From positions 1-25,186 of the forward strand of contig JAZLGI010000023.1 in assembly GCA_045616225.1 (NCBI GenBank): 25,186 bases of DNA, read 5' to 3'. The position numbers and the translations under genes were made by a program. This DNA comes from JAZLGI01 sp045616225 (GTDB lineage Bacteria > Spirochaetota > Spirochaetia > Sphaerochaetales > Sphaerochaetaceae). The notes below the pieces were generated by a model. The model saw only the letters and a list, made by a program, of their open reading frames with translations, did not search any database and had not been told where the DNA came from. Shown here piece after piece: positions 7,323 to 15,241 of this stretch. The first letter of the stretch is position 1; each line of letters starts with the position of its first letter.

Positions 7323-7970
7323 CGGCACAAGGGGTTTTTCTTTTATTGTCATTACAACAACACTGCTGTCTACGTTTGGAGAAGGATAAAAACACCCCGG
7401 TTTAATTCTAATCATTTCTCTGTTGTCATAATCTAAAGATGTGAGAATTGAAAAACCGGAATAATCAGAATCTCCCTTAACTGCACATATTCTGGATACA
7501 ACTTCACTTTGAAGGGTAAAGACCATTTTGTCAGGAAGACATCTGTTTTCTATAAAAGAAGCAATTAAAACAGAGCCTACATTGTAAGGAAGATTTGCAC
7601 ATATAACATCCGGCTTGCCGTGTTCTTTAAAATAAGGATACCAGTTTTTTATTGCATCTCCCTCAATTAAGGTAAAGTTCTTTTCATTTTCAAAAGCCTT
7701 GTCCCTAAGAATTCTGCAAAACCCGTGGTCTATCTCAAATGCAGTGACTTTTGCACCTTTTGAGAGCATTACAGATGTCAAAGCCCCAATTCCTGGTCCT
7801 ATTTCCCAAACCACAGAGCCTTCTTTTATATCTGCCAAACTTACTATTTTTTCCAGAACAGGATATGAAATGAGAAAATTCTGACCAAACTTCTTGGTCA
7901 TTGAAAGACCGTTTTCTTCCAAGAGGGAAATAATTGAACTTATGCTGCTGTAATCAAAGTCCCAACTCAT
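7113..7970 (-). CDS. rsmA: 16S rRNA (A1518/A1519-N6) dimethyltransferase
   Basis: KsgA/RsmA dimethylates two adjacent adenines in the helix 45 loop of 16S rRNA during late 30S assembly. It has 285 residues, close to the usual length. Signatures are KKFGQNFL (26-33), the SAM motif EIGPGIG (56-62) and the catalytic NLPY (126-129). The C-terminal helical part contains the family's typical RAEEL segment. It begins 3 bp after the stop of the RlmI-like gene, so it is probably translated by coupling; its own ribosome-binding site is weak. Its last 210 bp lie opposite the end of comEC. The normal RsmA C-terminus is present, so this gene is the constrained partner in the overlap. Confidence 0.96.
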   Translation of the reverse strand: MSWDFDYSSISSIISLLEENGLSMTKKFGQNFLISYPVLEKIVSLADIKEGSVVWEIGPGIGALTSVMLSKGAKVTAFEIDHGFCRILRDKAFENEKNFTLIEGDAIKNWYPYFKEHGKPDVICANLPYNVGSVLIASFIENRCLPDKMVFTLQSEVVSRICAVKGDSDYSGFSILTSLDYDNREMIRIKPGCFYPSPNVDSSVVVMTIKEKPLVPSDRAARFLAFVRAAFSQRRKTLRNNIKSLGFSSQSIEQAFISLNLKDSIRAEELDIPVLYSFFSLVDKT

Positions 7971-7973
7971 ATC

Positions 7974-9197
7974 TTATTTGATTATCCTCAGAATAAAGAC
8001 TTTAAGATATTCACTTTCCGGGAAAGAAAGCCTAACAGGATGGTCTTTTGCCTGACCAAGTGTTTCAAGCACCTGTACTTCACATCCGGCATCCTTTGCA
8101 CTCCATGCCAAAACTGTTCTGAAATCTTCCCTTGTAAGTGCTCCGCTGCAAGAACATGTCACCAAGATTCCACCATCTGCAATCTTTTCCATTGCCATTC
8201 TGTTGAGGTCTTTATAACCTTTTTTTGCCTCTTCCAGCCCCTTTGAAGTTTTTGCAAGTTTTGGAGGATCCAGAATAATCATATCGTACTTATTCTTGGG
8301 AATACTCCTTAGAGTCTCAAACATATCCCCTTTCTGAGCAGTGAGCCTGTTCTTAATTCTTTCTTCAAATATTCCCAGTTCAATATTAAGATTTACATTT
8401 GCCATAAGGGCATGAACAGCATCTGCAGAAGAGTCAAATGCATCTACATACTGGGCGCCACCTCTTAAGGAATGAAGAGTAAAAGAACCTGTATAGCAAC
8501 ACATATCAAGGACTTTCCTGTTTTTGACATATTGTTCTGCCCTTATTCTGTTTTCTCTCTGGTCACAGAAAAAACCGCTTTTTTGACCGCTTCCCGGAAC
8601 AAGACTGTAATACAGACCATCTTCTCTTACAGTTATTTTGTCTAAAGATTCAGACGGAGTAAAAATCTCTCCTTGTCTGTAATACTCTGTAACTTCCTTA
8701 AGATGTTCAATCCCGCAAAATGAGGAATCTGTATTAAGGATAATCAAATTTGGTTTAAGCATTTTCTCAAGCGTTGAAACCAATATATGTCTCATTACAA
8801 AAGCGTATCTGCTGCTTATGATAATTCTTATAACCCTTGAATATAAATCGCAGGCAATACCGGCAAGCATATCTGCTTCTCCATGAATTAACCTGAATAC
8901 ATTTGTTCCGTTTGGATTATCAAAAAAACTTTTACGTCTAAGAACGGCTTTTCTTACAGTTTCTTCAAACCAATTCTCATTTGGAAAAACATTTTCTTCC
9001 CATGATAAAAGCCTTAATTCTATATGGCTCTCAGGATCATAGTATCCCCAGGCTATGAACTTTCCTTCCCATGTTTCAACTCTGCACACGCCAGGAATTT
9101 CTTCACAGACTGTTTTATCTAAAGCCCCTGAAAAGACCCAAGGATGGTGTCTTAATAAATTCTTCTCTTTTCCCTGTTTTATAGTAATAAGATTCAT
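7974..9197 (-). CDS. rlmI: RlmI-family 23S rRNA (cytosine-C5) methyltransferase
   Basis: SAM-dependent methyltransferase of the PUA-plus-Rossmann family, whose E. coli member makes m5C1962 in 23S rRNA. The frame is open to 9248, but the conserved start is the ATG at 9197, with TAGGAAA just upstream overlapping the stop of the preceding gene (407 residues). An N-terminal PUA domain (about 1-75) is followed by KSGFFCDQR (about 206-214), SAM motif I (VLDMCCYTG, about 229-237), LDPPK (about 309-313) and TCSCS (about 347-351) with the likely catalytic Cys. It is a middle gene of the aminotransferase-to-rsmA unit. The exact rRNA target in this organism is inferred from the family. Confidence 0.88.
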   Translation of the reverse strand: MNLITIKQGKEKNLLRHHPWVFSGALDKTVCEEIPGVCRVETWEGKFIAWGYYDPESHIELRLLSWEENVFPNENWFEETVRKAVLRRKSFFDNPNGTNVFRLIHGEADMLAGIACDLYSRVIRIIISSRYAFVMRHILVSTLEKMLKPNLIILNTDSSFCGIEHLKEVTEYYRQGEIFTPSESLDKITVREDGLYYSLVPGSGQKSGFFCDQRENRIRAEQYVKNRKVLDMCCYTGSFTLHSLRGGAQYVDAFDSSADAVHALMANVNLNIELGIFEERIKNRLTAQKGDMFETLRSIPKNKYDMIILDPPKLAKTSKGLEEAKKGYKDLNRMAMEKIADGGILVTCSCSGALTREDFRTVLAWSAKDAGCEVQVLETLGQAKDHPVRLSFPESEYLKVFILRIIK

Positions 9198-9205
9198 TGT
9201 TTTTC

Positions 9206-9862
9206 CTATACGTTTCGTCTTTGTGCCAGACTCATGATTATTTTCCATTCACCTTCTGAAAAAGAAGCCTTTGATACAGTTTCAAACCCGGCATTTGCAA
9301 GATTACCGTCTGGGGAAAATTCCAAGAAGAGAATATTTAGCAGGTTTTTTTCTCTTAACACCATTTCAGAAGCAATGAAAATCTTTCTCTGAATCTCTAT
9401 CATAGGATCTGTTCTTGTTCTTACAACGGCAACAGTAATATCTGTTTCAGGGATAAAGAACACTTTGTCTTTTTTATCTTGCACAAAAGCATCTCTTGCC
9501 CTTGATATAGTATCACTCAAATCATAAAGGTTTTCAGAACTGCAGTTTTGTATGTACTTTAAGATTGCATTGTCTGCATCTTTGCAAAAAGAACAAATCT
9601 GCTCTGTTAAAGGTATTTCAGATTCTTTGTCCTCTATATCTTCTTTGTCTTCAATGGAGAACAAATCTGACTTATATGCATCACTGTCATCCTGTAAATT
9701 ATCTGAAGGCTCTTCATCTTCTTCATCCGGCAGAAATGAGTATTCCCTTTCCTCCTGCTCTTCTAAAAGCGGGTCGTAGATAAAATCTTCTGGCTTCAAT
9801 TTATCTAAGTATTCGTATGTGTCAGGACTTATTAATGCAGTGTAATCAGAATCTTCTTTCAT
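9206..9862 (-). CDS. Acidic protein of unknown function
   Basis: A 218-residue protein I do not recognise. The N-terminal half (about 20-90) is extremely rich in Asp, Glu and Ser (stretches such as DEEDEEPSD) and probably disordered. The rest (about 88-218) looks folded, with predicted helices and a short hydrophobic strand (ITVAVVRT near 145-152). No signal peptide or membrane span is seen. Its ATG overlaps the stop of the aminotransferase gene by 4 bp (ATGA), and its own stop overlaps the ribosome-binding site of the RlmI-like gene, so it is fully embedded in the operon and very likely translated. The position suggests, but does not show, a link to the neighbouring rRNA methyltransferases. 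Confidence 0.8.
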   Translation of the reverse strand: MKEDSDYTALISPDTYEYLDKLKPEDFIYDPLLEEQEEREYSFLPDEEDEEPSDNLQDDSDAYKSDLFSIEDKEDIEDKESEIPLTEQICSFCKDADNAILKYIQNCSSENLYDLSDTISRARDAFVQDKKDKVFFIPETDITVAVVRTRTDPMIEIQRKIFIASEMVLREKNLLNILFLEFSPDGNLANAGFETVSKASFSEGEWKIIMSLAQRRNV

Positions 9863-11082
9863 AATCTTGCTGAGTATTCTTCCAGACCGGCTCTCAAACA
9901 GGTCATAGCCCTTCCCAAATCCTCTGTATTGAGGACATAGGCAATTCTCACTTGATTTCTTCCAAGGTCTTTTGTCTCATAGAAACCTTCTGCCGGAGCA
10001 AACATTACAGTCTCTCCATTGTAGTTAAAATCCCTGAGCATAAAGATTGCAAAGTCTTCTGCATTCTCTACCGGAAGTTCTGCTACAAGATAAAAAGCTC
10101 CTCTTGGAACAGAACATTTCACTCCCGGAATCTTTCTTAACTCATCAACTACAAAGTCTCTTCTCTTCTCATATTCTTTTCTGACACCGTCAATGTAAGT
10201 CTCATATTCTGTTTTTTCCAAACATGCTTTGTTTGCAGCTTCCAGAGCTTTAAAAACAGCATATTGTTCTACTGCCGGAGGACAGAGCCTTGCCTGAGAG
10301 AGTTTTAATGTTTCCCTTATTACAGAACGGTTTCTTGTAATTAAAGCACCTATTCTTGCACCGCACATAGAAAAACGCTTTGAAAAGCTATCTACGCAAA
10401 TAACACGGTCTGCATATTTTTCATACTTAAGAATACTTGTAAAAACACCGCCGTCATAGCAGAACTCTCTGTAAACCTCATCTACCACAAGAAAGATGTC
10501 CCGCTTTTCACACATTTTGAGAATTGTTTCAAATTCTGAAGGACTGTAGATGTGACCTGTAGGATTGTTTGGACTGCAAAGCAAAATTGCCCTTGTTTTA
10601 CTTGTAATTCTTTCTTCAAACTCTTTGAGAGAAGGAAGGGCAAAATCATCTTCAAGTTTACTTGTGATAGGAACAATATTTACGTTGGCCATTCTTGCAA
10701 ATGAGTGAACGTTTGTGTAATAAGGCTCAGGTACTATTATTTCATCTCCCGGGTCACAGAGGGTCATACATGAAAACAACAGAGCTTCCGAGCCACCTGT
10801 AGTAATGAGGACATCTTCAGGCTTGATTTTTACTCCAAAGGTACTGTAGTAAACTGCAATCTCTTTTCTGAGAGCAATATCTCCATCTGATTCTCCATAG
10901 GCAATAATTGGGTTTGGATAACTTCTGATGGCATCAATTGCTTCTACAGGACTTTTGATATCCGGCTGACCAATGTTAAGATGGTAAACTTTAATTCCCC
11001 TTTTCTTGGCATCTATTGCATAAGGAGAAAGCCTTCTGATAGGGCTGGCCTGAAAACCTTTTATTCGCTTTGAAACTTCCAT
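9859..11082 (-). CDS. PLP-dependent aminotransferase, class I/II (aspartate aminotransferase family)
   Basis: Cytoplasmic fold-type I aminotransferase, 407 residues. Visible landmarks are SPNNPTG at 170-176, DEVY at 201-204 (Asp pairs with the pyridine nitrogen), the Schiff-base lysine K235 in DSFSKRF, and a phosphate-binding Arg in GARIG (243). The general AspC-like subgroup is clear, but the amino-acid substrate cannot be read from the sequence. AAGGA lies 6 nt before the ATG. It follows prs after 18 bp and overlaps the acidic-protein gene by 4 bp. Confidence 0.92.
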   Translation of the reverse strand: MEVSKRIKGFQASPIRRLSPYAIDAKKRGIKVYHLNIGQPDIKSPVEAIDAIRSYPNPIIAYGESDGDIALRKEIAVYYSTFGVKIKPEDVLITTGGSEALLFSCMTLCDPGDEIIVPEPYYTNVHSFARMANVNIVPITSKLEDDFALPSLKEFEERITSKTRAILLCSPNNPTGHIYSPSEFETILKMCEKRDIFLVVDEVYREFCYDGGVFTSILKYEKYADRVICVDSFSKRFSMCGARIGALITRNRSVIRETLKLSQARLCPPAVEQYAVFKALEAANKACLEKTEYETYIDGVRKEYEKRRDFVVDELRKIPGVKCSVPRGAFYLVAELPVENAEDFAIFMLRDFNYNGETVMFAPAEGFYETKDLGRNQVRIAYVLNTEDLGRAMTCLRAGLEEYSARL

Positions 11083-11100
11083 TGTAATCCTTTTATAGTT

Positions 11101-12360
11101 TCAGCTGTTCTGAGAAGCTGAATTCTGAGCATCATCAACAAGACGCTGGCTTATTTTTCTGTTATCCAAAAGAGGACTTATAGCCCTACCATGGTGAAGT
11201 CTTGAAATGACACGGGCAAAAAGTTCACTTACATCTGTTTGGATAAACCATTTCTTGGAAAGAAGGTCATCTCCGTGATATACGGCATTTGTTCCTATAA
11301 TATAGTCAAATACACCTTCCTTGTACGCCTGATCAAAAGTTTCCACTGCAGTTCCGTTGAAGAAAGGAAGACTTACAATACAGATTATTTTCTTTGCGCC
11401 TCTTTCTCTTAAGTGACGCATTGCAATGAGCATTGTTCCTCCGGAAGCCAGCATATCATCTGCAATTATTACAGTTTGTCCTTCTACATTTCCCAGGAGA
11501 TTAATACTCTTAATATTTGTATTCTTTGCACCTGTAGTAACTATGCTGTAATCTCTCTCTTTGTAGAGCATTGCCAGAGGTCTGTGCAGTATTTGAGCAT
11601 AAAACTTGTTTCTTGAAACAGCTCCTGTATCAGGAGACACTATTGTAATATTAGGGTCTGCGATATCTATAATTTTCTTAAGCTCAACAAGAATCTGATA
11701 AGAAGCATGCAAATTCTCCAAATGAGTTGTTCTGAATGCGTTCTCAATTTCTTTACTGTGAATATCAAGGGTAATAATTCTTTCAATTCCTATAGTCTCA
11801 CAGAAATTGGCAAAAAGCGCAGCTGTAAGGGCTTCTCTTGACCCTTTTTTGTGCTGACGTGCATACGGATATGTAGGAAGGACAAAAGTAACGCTTTCTG
11901 CTCCGGCAAGACGGCAGGCATCTGCAATTGTCATGAGGAACATAATATGGTCGTTAATAGAAAGTGAAACAGGAGCCGGAAGTCCCGGGAACTCAATAGG
12001 ACTTGCATTTGTTACATCATAAATGACAAAAACTCTTAAACCTCTGACAGGTTCCTGAAGCTCTGCCTTAACTTCTCCATTGAGAAATCTTGTATATTTT
12101 ACAGGAATTTCAAAACCAGGACAGGTGTATTCTGTAGGAATTTTCCCGGAAGGTATCTTTTTATTGCCTAAATCATCAATAAACATGACCTGCTTGAGAA
12201 CTTCCTCTCTTGAAAGACCATATCTGTTTTCCAGATTTTTTGACAATTTGTTGTATCGTTCTATGTAAAGATTTCTGAGATGTTTGAGGGTTTTCCCTGC
12301 AAGATACTCAGATCCCGGTCCCACAATGACACCTAATTTGTGAGGTTTAATAATACTCAT
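11101..12360 (-). CDS. prs: Ribose-phosphate pyrophosphokinase, long form
   Basis: Makes PRPP from ribose 5-phosphate and ATP for nucleotide, His and Trp synthesis. It has 419 residues against about 315 in the common bacterial enzyme. The extra length is mainly in the first 110 residues, plus a short polar tail ending SASQNS. The core is recognisable: YPYARQ (164-169), LDIHS with the conserved His (198-202), and the PRPP loop DDMLASGGT (301-309). Common Prs enzymes have DDMIDTGGT there, so the inner Asp-Thr is Ala-Ser here. GGGAG lies 5 nt before the ATG. A candidate promoter precedes it at 12421-12449. Upstream is the UMP kinase, a fitting nucleotide-metabolism neighbour. Confidence 0.88.
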   Translation of the reverse strand: MSIIKPHKLGVIVGPGSEYLAGKTLKHLRNLYIERYNKLSKNLENRYGLSREEVLKQVMFIDDLGNKKIPSGKIPTEYTCPGFEIPVKYTRFLNGEVKAELQEPVRGLRVFVIYDVTNASPIEFPGLPAPVSLSINDHIMFLMTIADACRLAGAESVTFVLPTYPYARQHKKGSREALTAALFANFCETIGIERIITLDIHSKEIENAFRTTHLENLHASYQILVELKKIIDIADPNITIVSPDTGAVSRNKFYAQILHRPLAMLYKERDYSIVTTGAKNTNIKSINLLGNVEGQTVIIADDMLASGGTMLIAMRHLRERGAKKIICIVSLPFFNGTAVETFDQAYKEGVFDYIIGTNAVYHGDDLLSKKWFIQTDVSELFARVISRLHHGRAISPLLDNRKISQRLVDDAQNSASQNS

Positions 12361-12420
12361 AATCGCTCCCTAGAACAGCCTTTTTCTTTTCCTGAAGAAT
12401 CCTCTGTTCATCTGGTTTTG

Positions 12421-12449
12421 ATTATGCTTAATGAAACCTTTTTTTTCAA
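12421..12449 (-). promoter_or_regulatory. Candidate sigma-70 promoter for prs
   Basis: On the minus strand TTGAAA (12449-12444) and CATAAT (12426-12421), each 5 of 6 to consensus, are separated by 17 bp. Transcription would start near 12414, about 53 nt before the prs ATG. The -35 overlaps the UMP kinase stop codon, so prs and the genes after it could be expressed separately from the kinase. Seen by eye only. Confidence 0.35.
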
Positions 12450-13141
12450 CCTATCACAGTTCCTAAAAAAGCTTTGTTTTCAAGTATTGCTACAGTATTA
12501 TCTATGTTTCTTCCGTCTGCACAAATTGCAGTGATGTTACTCTCCTGGGCAAGACGGGAAGCAATAGGATCAAACGGAGCATTCTTTCCCGGAACCCACT
12601 CATCACCAACCATTTTTCTGAAATCTGTCCAGCTGATTTTATCTATTGGTTTTGCATTTGGATTCTTTCTTGGATCATCTGTGTATACTTTGGCAATATT
12701 TGAAAGATTTATCACTTTGTCTGCTCCAAACCTTTTTGCAAGGTAAACAGCATCTGTATCTGTGGAGAAACCCGGTTTCCAGCCTCCGGCAACAAGAATT
12801 CTTCCTGAGAACTTAATTGCCTCATCTGAAGGGTCTGTTACAACCTCATCTTTACAAAGATTTCCAAACAAAGCTTTTACCAATTGTGCATTGATATGTG
12901 TTGCTTTTATTCCAATCCAGTCTTGTGCATTAAGATCCTGATCTTTTTCTTCAAGGACATCTCTATATGCTTTCTGATAATCTCTGGCAGGAGCTCCTCC
13001 TCCGCAAACAAAAATAAGTTTATCTTCTTTATGAGAATCAAGATATTTCTTCATTGCAGGAACAAAGTCTTTAAGAAATGTGCTATCCGGCTTATCCGGA
13101 GAAATAATAGAACCACCTACGGAAAGAACAGAAATACTCAT
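12446..13141 (-). CDS. pyrH: UMP kinase, archaeal/spirochaete type
   Basis: Amino-acid-kinase-fold enzyme that phosphorylates UMP to UDP with ATP. The frame is open further upstream, but the conserved start is the ATG at 13141, preceded by an AGGGGG stretch (231 residues). Features are VLSVGGSII at the N-terminus (phosphate loop), CGGGAPARDY (about 46-55), a glycine-rich segment VAGGWKPGFSTD (about 117-128) and the C-terminal Asp-Gly (CADGRN). The short form with this N-terminus resembles the archaeal PyrH group, also known from spirochaetes, more than E. coli PyrH. It is the first gene of the minus-strand nucleotide block, divergent from ssb. Confidence 0.87.
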   Translation of the reverse strand: MSISVLSVGGSIISPDKPDSTFLKDFVPAMKKYLDSHKEDKLIFVCGGGAPARDYQKAYRDVLEEKDQDLNAQDWIGIKATHINAQLVKALFGNLCKDEVVTDPSDEAIKFSGRILVAGGWKPGFSTDTDAVYLAKRFGADKVINLSNIAKVYTDDPRKNPNAKPIDKISWTDFRKMVGDEWVPGKNAPFDPIASRLAQESNITAICADGRNIDNTVAILENKAFLGTVIG

Positions 13142-13262
13142 AAAACACCCCCTGTAGCCTAGGCCATGATAACAGAAATTTTTGAGCATTGGAACATTTT
13201 TTTAACATAAGGAAGTAAATGCAGAGATAGAAAGCATATTTCAGCCTGTGTTGAAGCTTTCA

Positions 13263-13277
13263 TCTTAAGGCTTAAGA
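13263..13277. promoter_or_regulatory. Perfect 15-bp palindrome upstream of ssb
   Basis: TCTTAAGGCTTAAGA is a perfect 7-1-7 palindrome that ends on the purine-rich Shine-Dalgarno of ssb (GAGGGAG, 13276-13282). It is too tight for a stable RNA hairpin except a 5-bp stem with a 5-nt loop. A DNA operator, or a weak hairpin masking the ribosome-binding site, are both possible. Confidence 0.35.
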
Positions 13278-13288
13278 GGGAGAATAAT

Positions 13289-13798
13289 ATGAACAATCTC
13301 AACTATTTACTGATTGAAGGTCATCTTTGTCATGACCCTGTAATGAAAGAAGCTATTCCGGGAAGAAGTGTCTGCAAATTCACAATTGCCGTAAACAGGT
13401 CTTTTGTAGAAAAAGGAAAAGAAAACAAAAATGTTTACCTGACAGAGACTTCTTTTTTCCCTGTAGATGTTTGGGGAAAACTTGGAGAATTATGCAAGAG
13501 ATACCTAATACAGGGACGTGGAATAAGAATTGTAGGACATTTAAAACAACAGAGATGGAAAATTGGAGAAACTGAATACAGACAATCTGTTGTCATTGTT
13601 GCTGAACACATAGAATTCATGCCTGAACATAAACGGCTCTCAGATACTCCTCTTGATAATGAATCAAAAGATGTAATCCAAACAAATGAAAGTTTAACAC
13701 CAAAGGAAACAACACCACCGGAAGATTTGTCAGAAGAACAAGTAGAAGAAATGATAGAAACAGACCCTGAGATGCAACCTCAAGAAGAAGAAAACTAA
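13289..13798 (+). CDS. ssb: Single-stranded DNA-binding protein
   Basis: OB-fold protein that coats single-stranded DNA in replication, repair and recombination. It has 169 residues. The OB domain covers about 1-112, beginning NNLNYLLIEGHLCHDP, with FTIAVNRSF and the aromatic segment TSFFPVDVWGKL. A disordered acidic, Gln/Pro-rich tail covers about 113-169. The tail ends PQEEEN and lacks the usual DDDIPF-like tip used to dock partner proteins. GGGAG lies 6 nt before the ATG. The gene stands alone, with a palindrome at its leader and a terminator at 13805-13836. Confidence 0.93.
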   Translation: MNNLNYLLIEGHLCHDPVMKEAIPGRSVCKFTIAVNRSFVEKGKENKNVYLTETSFFPVDVWGKLGELCKRYLIQGRGIRIVGHLKQQRWKIGETEYRQSVVIVAEHIEFMPEHKRLSDTPLDNESKDVIQTNESLTPKETTPPEDLSEEQVEEMIETDPEMQPQEEEN

Positions 13799-13804
13799 AA
13801 ACAT

Positions 13805-13836
13805 GGGGCTGCACAAAAAAGTCGCAGCCCCTTAAT
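13805..13836. terminator. Bidirectional terminator between ssb and trxA
   Basis: GGGGCTGC (13805-13812) pairs with GCAGCCCC (13824-13831) over 8 GC-rich bp around an 11-nt loop. TTAATT follows on the + strand. On the minus strand the stem is followed by ATGTTTTTAG. It sits 6 bp after the ssb stop and 22 bp beyond the trxA stop, so it serves both convergent genes. Confidence 0.85.
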
Positions 13837-13853
13837 TAAAGTTTTTGAGCAAA

Positions 13854-14174
13854 TCAGAGATTATCGTTTACAAAAGCTTCAATGAGCGGATAACTTGCAC
13901 CTCCTACACGGGAAGCAACGACCTCTCCGCCTTTGAAGAACAACAATGTAGGAATAGAACTTACGTTAAAAGCCTGTGCTACATCTCCTACCTCATCCAC
14001 ATCTACTTTACAAACTTTGAGTTTTCCTTCAAAAGCTTCTGCTATTTTCTGGATATGCGGAGCTATCATCTTACAAGGACCGCACCATGTTGCCCAAAAA
14101 TCTACCAAAACCGGAATATCACTGTTGAGTACTTCTGTCTCAAAATTGTCTGAAGTAATAATGATTTCGCTCAT
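13854..14174 (-). CDS. trxA: Thioredoxin
   Basis: Small cytoplasmic dithiol-disulfide oxidoreductase of the normal length, 106 residues. The active site is WCGPC (ATWCGPCKM, about residues 28-36), and the cis-proline loop follows as SSIPTLLFF. The ATG at 14174 has a very strong AGGAGGAG three nt upstream; the longer open frame upstream is not coding. It is last in a minus-strand set after the PflX-like radical SAM protein and a lipoprotein, 58 bp after the latter. The partner thioredoxin reductase is not in the window. Confidence 0.97.
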   Translation of the reverse strand: MSEIIITSDNFETEVLNSDIPVLVDFWATWCGPCKMIAPHIQKIAEAFEGKLKVCKVDVDEVGDVAQAFNVSSIPTLLFFKGGEVVASRVGGASYPLIEAFVNDNL

Positions 14175-14232
14175 TTTCTCCTCCTGTTTATGAGATAAAG
14201 ATAAATCAAAAAAAGCCAATGGTAAACAAACT

Positions 14233-15219
14233 TTACTCTTCTTTTTTAAATTCCTGCAAATTGTTTTCTGCGCCAAAAGAAAAACCGTTTCGCTCTGTGA
14301 CATACCAGTCTGAGCAAGAATTTGTATCTTCAAATTCTTTTCTGCAAACAGACTTTGTCGCACTGCTTGATGAAATATCCGCAGCATAGGAAGAATTCAG
14401 CTCAGGAAAATCCCACATTCCGCAACCGTCTATATACTCTGCCATAGATAGAACTTCCTCACTTCCAAATCCGTTACAAGATGTGGCAGACTTTTTTGAA
14501 TAAAAAACACAGTCTGTAATTCCCGCACCTGGGGAAGGACTTGTTGTAAGACATAAAACACCGTTGGATGCAGGTATTTTTGATGAAGTACAGGCACAGA
14601 CATGTAAAACATCCTCAGTTTTGAAATAGTATTCTTCTTTTAGTTTAAAATGTTCTCTGAACCATTGAATATCTGTCCACCAGACAACAATATAAGTTTT
14701 TGGATTCACATGAACAGAAGGCAAGATTACCCTTTGAGAGAAGACATCAGGTATTCCGGCATATAAACATAAGCCTGAAACATAGCCACCGCTTCGTGAA
14801 TAAAGCTCTGTTCTCTGCGGCTGTTTTTCTGTGCTGTCAACAGTAAATTCATTTATGATTAATGATGCAGGACACGGATTATAACCCCAGACCGGAGTAG
14901 ATATTCCAACACTGTTTCCTGCTTTATCCCTTACTCTGGCATTGATTGTCACAGCCTTTCCTGCTTCCAAAGATTGGGGCAACGTAATAAATACTTCACA
15001 GCCGTCAAATTTAACATTGTAGCCATCCAATCCCTTGCCAAAAGGAAAAACTTCCTCGTCAAACACAAGCTTCATCACCCTGTCGTTCATAGCACTTACA
15101 TTTTTCAATTGCGGAGCCTTACTATCACTCTGAGTGAAGAAATTCATCACTTGCGAAGATTCATTACTACACGAAAACAAGACAAAAACCGATAAAAAAC
15201 AAATAAGCAGGGTCTTCAT
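14233..15219 (-). CDS. Lipoprotein with Ig-like and lamin-tail-like domains
   Basis: A 328-residue exported lipoprotein. A hydrophobic signal (residues 3-15) leads to the loose spirochaetal lipobox FSC with the acylated Cys at 17. Residues about 35-110 resemble an SbsA-type Ig-like domain (APQLKNVSAMNDRVMKLVF, then ARVRDKAGN). From about 119 (SLIINEFTVD) a lamin-tail-like domain begins, with many cysteines in the last 130 residues. Ligand and function are unknown; location at an envelope membrane is inferred. AGGAGGATATA precedes the ATG. It lies 22 bp after the radical SAM gene and 58 bp before trxA. The Cys-rich end and the thioredoxin neighbour may be coincidence, since thioredoxin is cytoplasmic. 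Confidence 0.85.
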   Translation of the reverse strand: MKTLLICFLSVFVLFSCSNESSQVMNFFTQSDSKAPQLKNVSAMNDRVMKLVFDEEVFPFGKGLDGYNVKFDGCEVFITLPQSLEAGKAVTINARVRDKAGNSVGISTPVWGYNPCPASLIINEFTVDSTEKQPQRTELYSRSGGYVSGLCLYAGIPDVFSQRVILPSVHVNPKTYIVVWWTDIQWFREHFKLKEEYYFKTEDVLHVCACTSSKIPASNGVLCLTTSPSPGAGITDCVFYSKKSATSCNGFGSEEVLSMAEYIDGCGMWDFPELNSSYAADISSSSATKSVCRKEFEDTNSCSDWYVTERNGFSFGAENNLQEFKKEE

Positions 15220-15241
15220 TATATCCTCCTGCTTATTAATG

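Noticed and set aside
14175..14387. N-terminal extension of thioredoxin
   Set aside because: The extended frame overlaps the end of the lipoprotein gene, while the internal ATG at 14174 has AGGAGGAG directly upstream and gives the normal thioredoxin length.
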